Positions 60,980 to 64,000 of a DNA stretch of 64,000 bases are shown here, in pieces (position 1 is the first letter of the stretch; each line of letters opens with the position of its first letter). Both the position numbers and the translations under genes were made by a program. The notes below the pieces were generated by a model that searched no databases, was not told the origin of the DNA, and worked only from the letters and a program-made list of their open reading frames with translations. Source of the stretch: Vibrio sp. BS-M-Sm-2 (GTDB lineage: Bacteria; Pseudomonadota; Gammaproteobacteria; Enterobacterales; Vibrionaceae); assembly GCF_041504345.1 (NCBI RefSeq), contig NZ_CP167894.1, positions 1,240,001 through 1,304,000 on the forward strand. Direction: 5' to 3'.

Positions 60980-61924
60980 TTAGTCGACTTGCTTAATCTG
61001 CAGCTCTTTCGGCACTTCGAAGAACATGTTCTCTTCACGACCTTGAATCTCTTCAACCTCGGTAGCACCCAGCTCACGAATACGATCTAAGATTTGGTTT
61101 ACTAACTCTTCAGGAGCAGAAGCACCGGCTGTTACACCGATTTTCTTTTTGCCTTCAACCCACTCGGTTTGAATGTCTTCAGGACAGTCAGTTAGGTAGC
61201 CTGGCGTACCTAGCTTCTCAGCCAGCTCTTTTAGGCGAGTTGAGTTAGATGAGTTCTTAGAACCAACAACAATCACTACATCAACGTCATTCGCCATCTC
61301 ACGCACGGCATCTTGACGGTTTTGAGTCGCATAACAGATGTCGTCTTTACGAGGGCCTTGAATCTCAGGGAATACACGACGCAACTCTTCAATTACATCT
61401 GCCGTTTCATCAACAGACAAGGTAGTTTGGCTAACATAGTGCAGGTTACTCGGATCGTTCACCACTAGATTCTGTACGTCCTCTGGTCTTTCAACCAAGT
61501 ACATACCACCAGTTTGGCTCGCGTACTGACCCATAGTGCCTTCCACTTCAGGGTGACCCGCGTGGCCAATCAGTACTACTTCCATATGTTTGCGGCTCGC
61601 ACGAGCAACCTCCATATGAACTTTAGTCACCAAAGGACACGTCGCATCGAATACCGTTAACTCACGCTCTTTCGCTTCTTTACGAACCGCTTGAGAAACA
61701 CCGTGAGCCGAGAAGATCACGATGTTGTCGTCTGGTACTTCACTCAGTTCTTCGACAAAAATAGCACCACGCTGTTTGAGCCCCTCAACAACAAAGCGGT
61801 TGTGTACCACTTCATGGCGAACATAGATCGGTGGCTGATACATTTCGAGTGCACGCTCTACGATGCTGATCGCACGATCGACACCGGCACAAAAGCCACG
61901 AGGGTTAGCTAACATTATTTTCAT
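60980..61924 (-). CDS. ispH: IspH, HMBPP reductase
   Basis: 314 residues from the ATG at 61924 ([14 protein letters not shown]); an alternative ATG at 61936 would add M-S-N-E. It catalyses the last step of the MEP isoprenoid pathway. The three 4Fe-4S cysteines are in R-G-F-C-A-G, D-A-T-C-P-L-V and [10 protein letters not shown], the catalytic Glu is in E-V-E-G-T-M-G-Q, and the substrate motif is S-K-N-S-S-N-S. It is last of the ileS-lspA-fkpB-ispH series. Its natural terminator is now 1.4 kb apart in two halves. Confidence 0.97.
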   Translation of the reverse strand: MKIMLANPRGFCAGVDRAISIVERALEMYQPPIYVRHEVVHNRFVVEGLKQRGAIFVEELSEVPDDNIVIFSAHGVSQAVRKEAKERELTVFDATCPLVTKVHMEVARASRKHMEVVLIGHAGHPEVEGTMGQYASQTGGMYLVERPEDVQNLVVNDPSNLHYVSQTTLSVDETADVIEELRRVFPEIQGPRKDDICYATQNRQDAVREMANDVDVVIVVGSKNSSNSTRLKELAEKLGTPGYLTDCPEDIQTEWVEGKKKIGVTAGASAPEELVNQILDRIRELGATEVEEIQGREENMFFEVPKELQIKQVD

Positions 61925-62049
61925 TTCATTGCTCATCATTTACCGCGGTACTAAGGTTGTTTCTATAGAGTTCGCCGTCAGCGAGGTTCGCATTCTACAG
62001 TGAAGCGTCTAGACAGTGAAGCTCTGGGTGACATCACAGCTGTAAGGCT

Positions 62050-62110
62050 ATCTTGTTCTAGCGTGAAGACAGCTATTCTAACGTTAAGATAGTTATTCTA
62101 CCGCTAAGAT
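62050..62110 (-). repeat. Three imperfect 20-bp tandem repeats at the fkpB 3' end
   Basis: On the minus strand: ATCTTAGCGGTAGAATAACT (62110-62091), ATCTTAACGTTAGAATAGCT (62090-62071), and a diverged GTCTTCACGCTAGAACAAG (62070-62052). The first includes the last codons and stop of fkpB. Confidence 0.75.
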
Positions 62111-62524
62111 GTTGACGTCAAACGTAACGTCTTGACCAGCAAGTGGGTGGTTAAAATCAACCGTCACTGAATCACCTGCGATGTCAGTAATAATCCCTGG
62201 GATTTCCATACCGTCAGGACCAGAGAATGCCATGATAGTGCCCACTTCAACTTCAGAATCGCCAACAAACTTAGCACGATCCATATAGTGAATATGATCA
62301 GGGTTTGGCATACCAAACGCGTCTTCTGCTTTCAGTTCGATAGACTTTTCAGTTCCAGCTTCAAGTCCCAGTAAGCACGCTTCAAAGTTCTCACTTAGAC
62401 TGCCATCGCCCATGACGAACTTTGCTGGTTTGCCCATATTTTCCGTACTATCGGCAACTGAACCATCCTTCATTTTAATCGTAAAATGTAGAGTTACTGC
62501 TGAATCATTTTTAATTGCTGCCAC
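62093..62524 (-). CDS. fkpB: FkpB (SlpA-type) FKBP peptidyl-prolyl isomerase
   Basis: 143 residues from a GTG at 62524, chosen because TAAGGAAAG lies just upstream; an upstream TTG would add an unlikely 13-residue tail. It has an FKBP domain with an inserted-flap (IF) domain of the SlpA/SlyD class: L-H-F-T-I-K-M-K-D-G, the F-E-x-x-L-L-G-L-E-A-G-x-E block, the E-D-A-F-G flap and V-D-F-N-H-P-L-A-G-Q. Cytoplasmic folding helper. It lacks the metal-binding His tail of SlyD. It is 168 bp upstream of ispH. Confidence 0.93.
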   Translation of the reverse strand: MAAIKNDSAVTLHFTIKMKDGSVADSTENMGKPAKFVMGDGSLSENFEACLLGLEAGTEKSIELKAEDAFGMPNPDHIHYMDRAKFVGDSEVEVGTIMAFSGPDGMEIPGIITDIAGDSVTVDFNHPLAGQDVTFDVNILAVE

Positions 62525-62593
62525 GTTACTTTCCTTAGATTTCTTTATTATTTGAAAACGCAATTTGCTTCGCTCTCATATTACTTACAGCAT

Positions 62594-62630
62594 AAAAAAA
62601 AGCGCCGTCGGAATCAACCGACAGCGCTTA
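62594..62630 (-). terminator. lspA terminator
   Basis: On the minus strand AAGCGC-TGTCGG pairs with CCGACG-GCGCTT (about 62600-62629) around a short loop, followed by T7 or more. It separates ileS-lspA from fkpB-ispH. Confidence 0.85.
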
Positions 62631-62673
62631 GGGCTATTCTATTCTGTGAGTCATAGACTGACTTTGAGGCAAG

Positions 62674-63174
62674 CTATTTGCTTTCGTCTTTCTTACGGAA
62701 ACCATCTAAGATGATCATCGCAGCACCGATACAGATTCCCATATCCGCTAAGTTAAATGCAGGCCAGTGGTAAGTGCCCCAGTAGAAGTCTAAGTAATCG
62801 ACAACAAAGCCATGTACGACTCGGTCAAACACATTACCTACTGCGCCACCAATGATGATCGCATAAGCAATGTTATTCCACTTCTCTGCTGCTGGTAGTT
62901 TGCTCATCCAGTACGTCAGCATGCCTGTTACCGCAAAGGCGATACCCGTAAATAACCAACGCTGCCAACCACTTTGATCACTCAAGAAGCTAAACGCTGC
63001 ACCGTAGTTATGCACATACAGAAAGTTAAAGAATGGCAGCACCTCAATACGGTTTGCCCAGCCATAACCCATATTGTCCATGACAAAGAGTTTAATGCCG
63101 ATATCAGCCAAGAAGACCAATAGAGCCAGCCATAACCAACGTACACCAGATTGTTTTAACGAAACTTCACTCAT
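62674..63174 (-). CDS. lspA: LspA, prolipoprotein signal peptidase
   Basis: A 166-residue inner-membrane aspartyl protease with four membrane helices that cleaves lipoprotein signal peptides. The catalytic aspartates are in G-N-V-F-D-R and F-N-L-A-D, and the conserved N-Y-G-A-A-F-S-F-L block is present. It lies 157 bp after ileS and ends at a terminator. Confidence 0.97.
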   Translation of the reverse strand: MSEVSLKQSGVRWLWLALLVFLADIGIKLFVMDNMGYGWANRIEVLPFFNFLYVHNYGAAFSFLSDQSGWQRWLFTGIAFAVTGMLTYWMSKLPAAEKWNNIAYAIIIGGAVGNVFDRVVHGFVVDYLDFYWGTYHWPAFNLADMGICIGAAMIILDGFRKKDESK

Positions 63175-63331
63175 TTCAATTCCTAGTATTTACGAAGTTG
63201 ATATTCATTGTTAGTCACCTTAAGTGGCTTTGATTACCGACTTGGTTAAACACATTTCCTATAACTAAAAATAACCCCAGTTGATACTGGGGCTATGATT
63301 TTTACAAAAAGTTCAGTCTTTCTCTGAGTCG

Positions 63332-64000
63332 TTATGCGAACTTACGCACTTCGCCTTCACCGTCGATGTTCGACACACAACGACCACAAACTTTCTCGTG
63401 ACCTTCGATAGTGCCTACATCTGGAGTGTGGTGCCAGCAACGATCACACTTCTCAGCTTCAGTAGCTGCAACTTCAACGAATAGACCAGCAACGTCTGTC
63501 GCTTGCGCTGCATCAGACTTCTCGCTCAGTGGCTTAACAACAGCTGCAGAAGTGATAAGTACGAAACGTAGCTCATCTTCTAGCTTGTTGATTTTCGCCG
63601 CTAGTGCGTCGTCAGCGTATAGAGTAACTTCAGCTTGCAGTGCACCACCGATCGTTTTCTCTTTACGAGCATCTTCAAGAAGCTTGTTCACTGCGCCACG
63701 AACAGATTGGATTTCAGTCCAGAATTCGTTGCTTAGCTCTTCGCCTTCAGCAAGACCAAATAGACCTTCGAACCACTCACCTGTGAATACGAACGTGTCG
63801 CGCTCACCCGGCATTTCATTCCAGATTTCATCTGCAGTGAACGACATGATAGGTGCCATCCAACGAACGAGAGCTTCTACGATGTAGTAAAGCGCAGTCT
63901 GACAGCTACGTTGAGCATGGCTGCCCTGCTTCGCTGTGTACTGACGGTCTTTAATTACGTCTAGGTAGAAAGAACCCATTTCGATAGAACAGAACTGCAT
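63332..64000 (-). CDS. ileS: IleS, isoleucyl-tRNA synthetase, C-terminal part (gene runs off the window)
   Basis: The last 222 residues of IleS, continuing past 64000. What is visible is the end of the anticodon-binding domain ([14 protein letters not shown]) and the C-terminal zinc-binding domain with two Cys pairs (C-D-R-C-W-H-H and C-G-R-C). The catalytic domain is outside the window. The ATG at 64000 is an internal Met, not the real start. It is first in the ileS-lspA gene order typical of gamma-proteobacteria. Confidence 0.96.
   Translation of the reverse strand: MQFCSIEMGSFYLDVIKDRQYTAKQGSHAQRSCQTALYYIVEALVRWMAPIMSFTADEIWNEMPGERDTFVFTGEWFEGLFGLAEGEELSNEFWTEIQSVRGAVNKLLEDARKEKTIGGALQAEVTLYADDALAAKINKLEDELRFVLITSAAVVKPLSEKSDAAQATDVAGLFVEVAATEAEKCDRCWHHTPDVGTIEGHEKVCGRCVSNIDGEGEVRKFA

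Noticed and set aside
63411..63887. A 158-codon Ser/Ala-rich plus-strand frame
   Set aside because: It is the exact antisense of ileS, which has clear synthetase motifs; its composition is typical of a shadow frame.

Overview
The window looks like chromosome I of a marine Vibrio, probably close to the Splendidus clade. The supporting evidence is gene content and order (oxyR-prx, the pst-ppk-ppx-pho block, trhP-yfhL, an rRNA operon, clpB-pgeF-rluD, bamD, raiA-pheA, an mbaA-type GGDEF/EAL gene, trpR-slt-ettA, tyrA-aroF, nagZ-anmK-murQ, cstA-btsSR, ispH-fkpB-lspA-ileS) and protein sequences that resemble Vibrio orthologues. The species is an inference; no search was possible. Almost everything is core genome. 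The only intact mobile element is one IS3-family insertion sequence.

Layout. 0-6.8 kb: a CBS protein, divergent oxyR and a 2-Cys peroxiredoxin, cutC, an orphan LysR regulator, two small outer-membrane barrel proteins and a lipoprotein. 6.8-19.3 kb: a complete phosphate system. phoU, pstB, pstA and pstC run leftward, ppk-ppx rightward, and phoB-phoR-pstS leftward behind a good Pho box. 19.4-23.8 kb: rdgC, the tRNA hydroxylation pair trhP-yfhL, a small unknown gene and mepA. 23.9-30.2 kb: a leftward rRNA operon (two promoters, 16S, tRNA-Ala, 23S, 5S, tRNA-Asp, tRNA-Trp) ending in two decayed tRNA-Trp copies. 30.2-37.9 kb: clpB, pgeF, rluD, bamD, an MltF-like transglycosylase and raiA. 37.9-51.1 kb: pheL-pheA at one end and tyrA-aroF at the other, enclosing an mbaA-like gene, yjjX, trpR, slt, ettA, a PilZ gene and an M23 peptidase gene. 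51.1-54.4 kb: muropeptide recycling (nagZ, anmK, murQ). 54.5-59.4 kb: a CstA-family transporter with a BtsS/BtsR two-component system. 59.5-60.9 kb: the IS. 61-64 kb: ispH, fkpB, lspA and the 3' end of ileS.

Regulation can be read at several points: a phenylalanine leader peptide with attenuator before pheA, a perfect TyrR box before aroF, a class II CRP site before raiA, a heat-shock promoter before clpB and a Pho box before phoB.

Most worth a second look: (1) a phased array of about ten BtsR-type boxes, one every 20-21 bp, upstream of the CstA-family gene, where E. coli is known for a pair; (2) phoR is split by a -1 frameshift in a T7 tract that also forms a slippery heptamer; (3) the IS sits exactly in the loop of the btsR/ispH terminator; (4) tandem tRNA-Trp-plus-terminator units carry short GC-rich insertions; (5) the mbaA-like gene lacks the adjacent nspS, and a palindrome lies at that spot and again at the other end of the pheA-tyrA interval.
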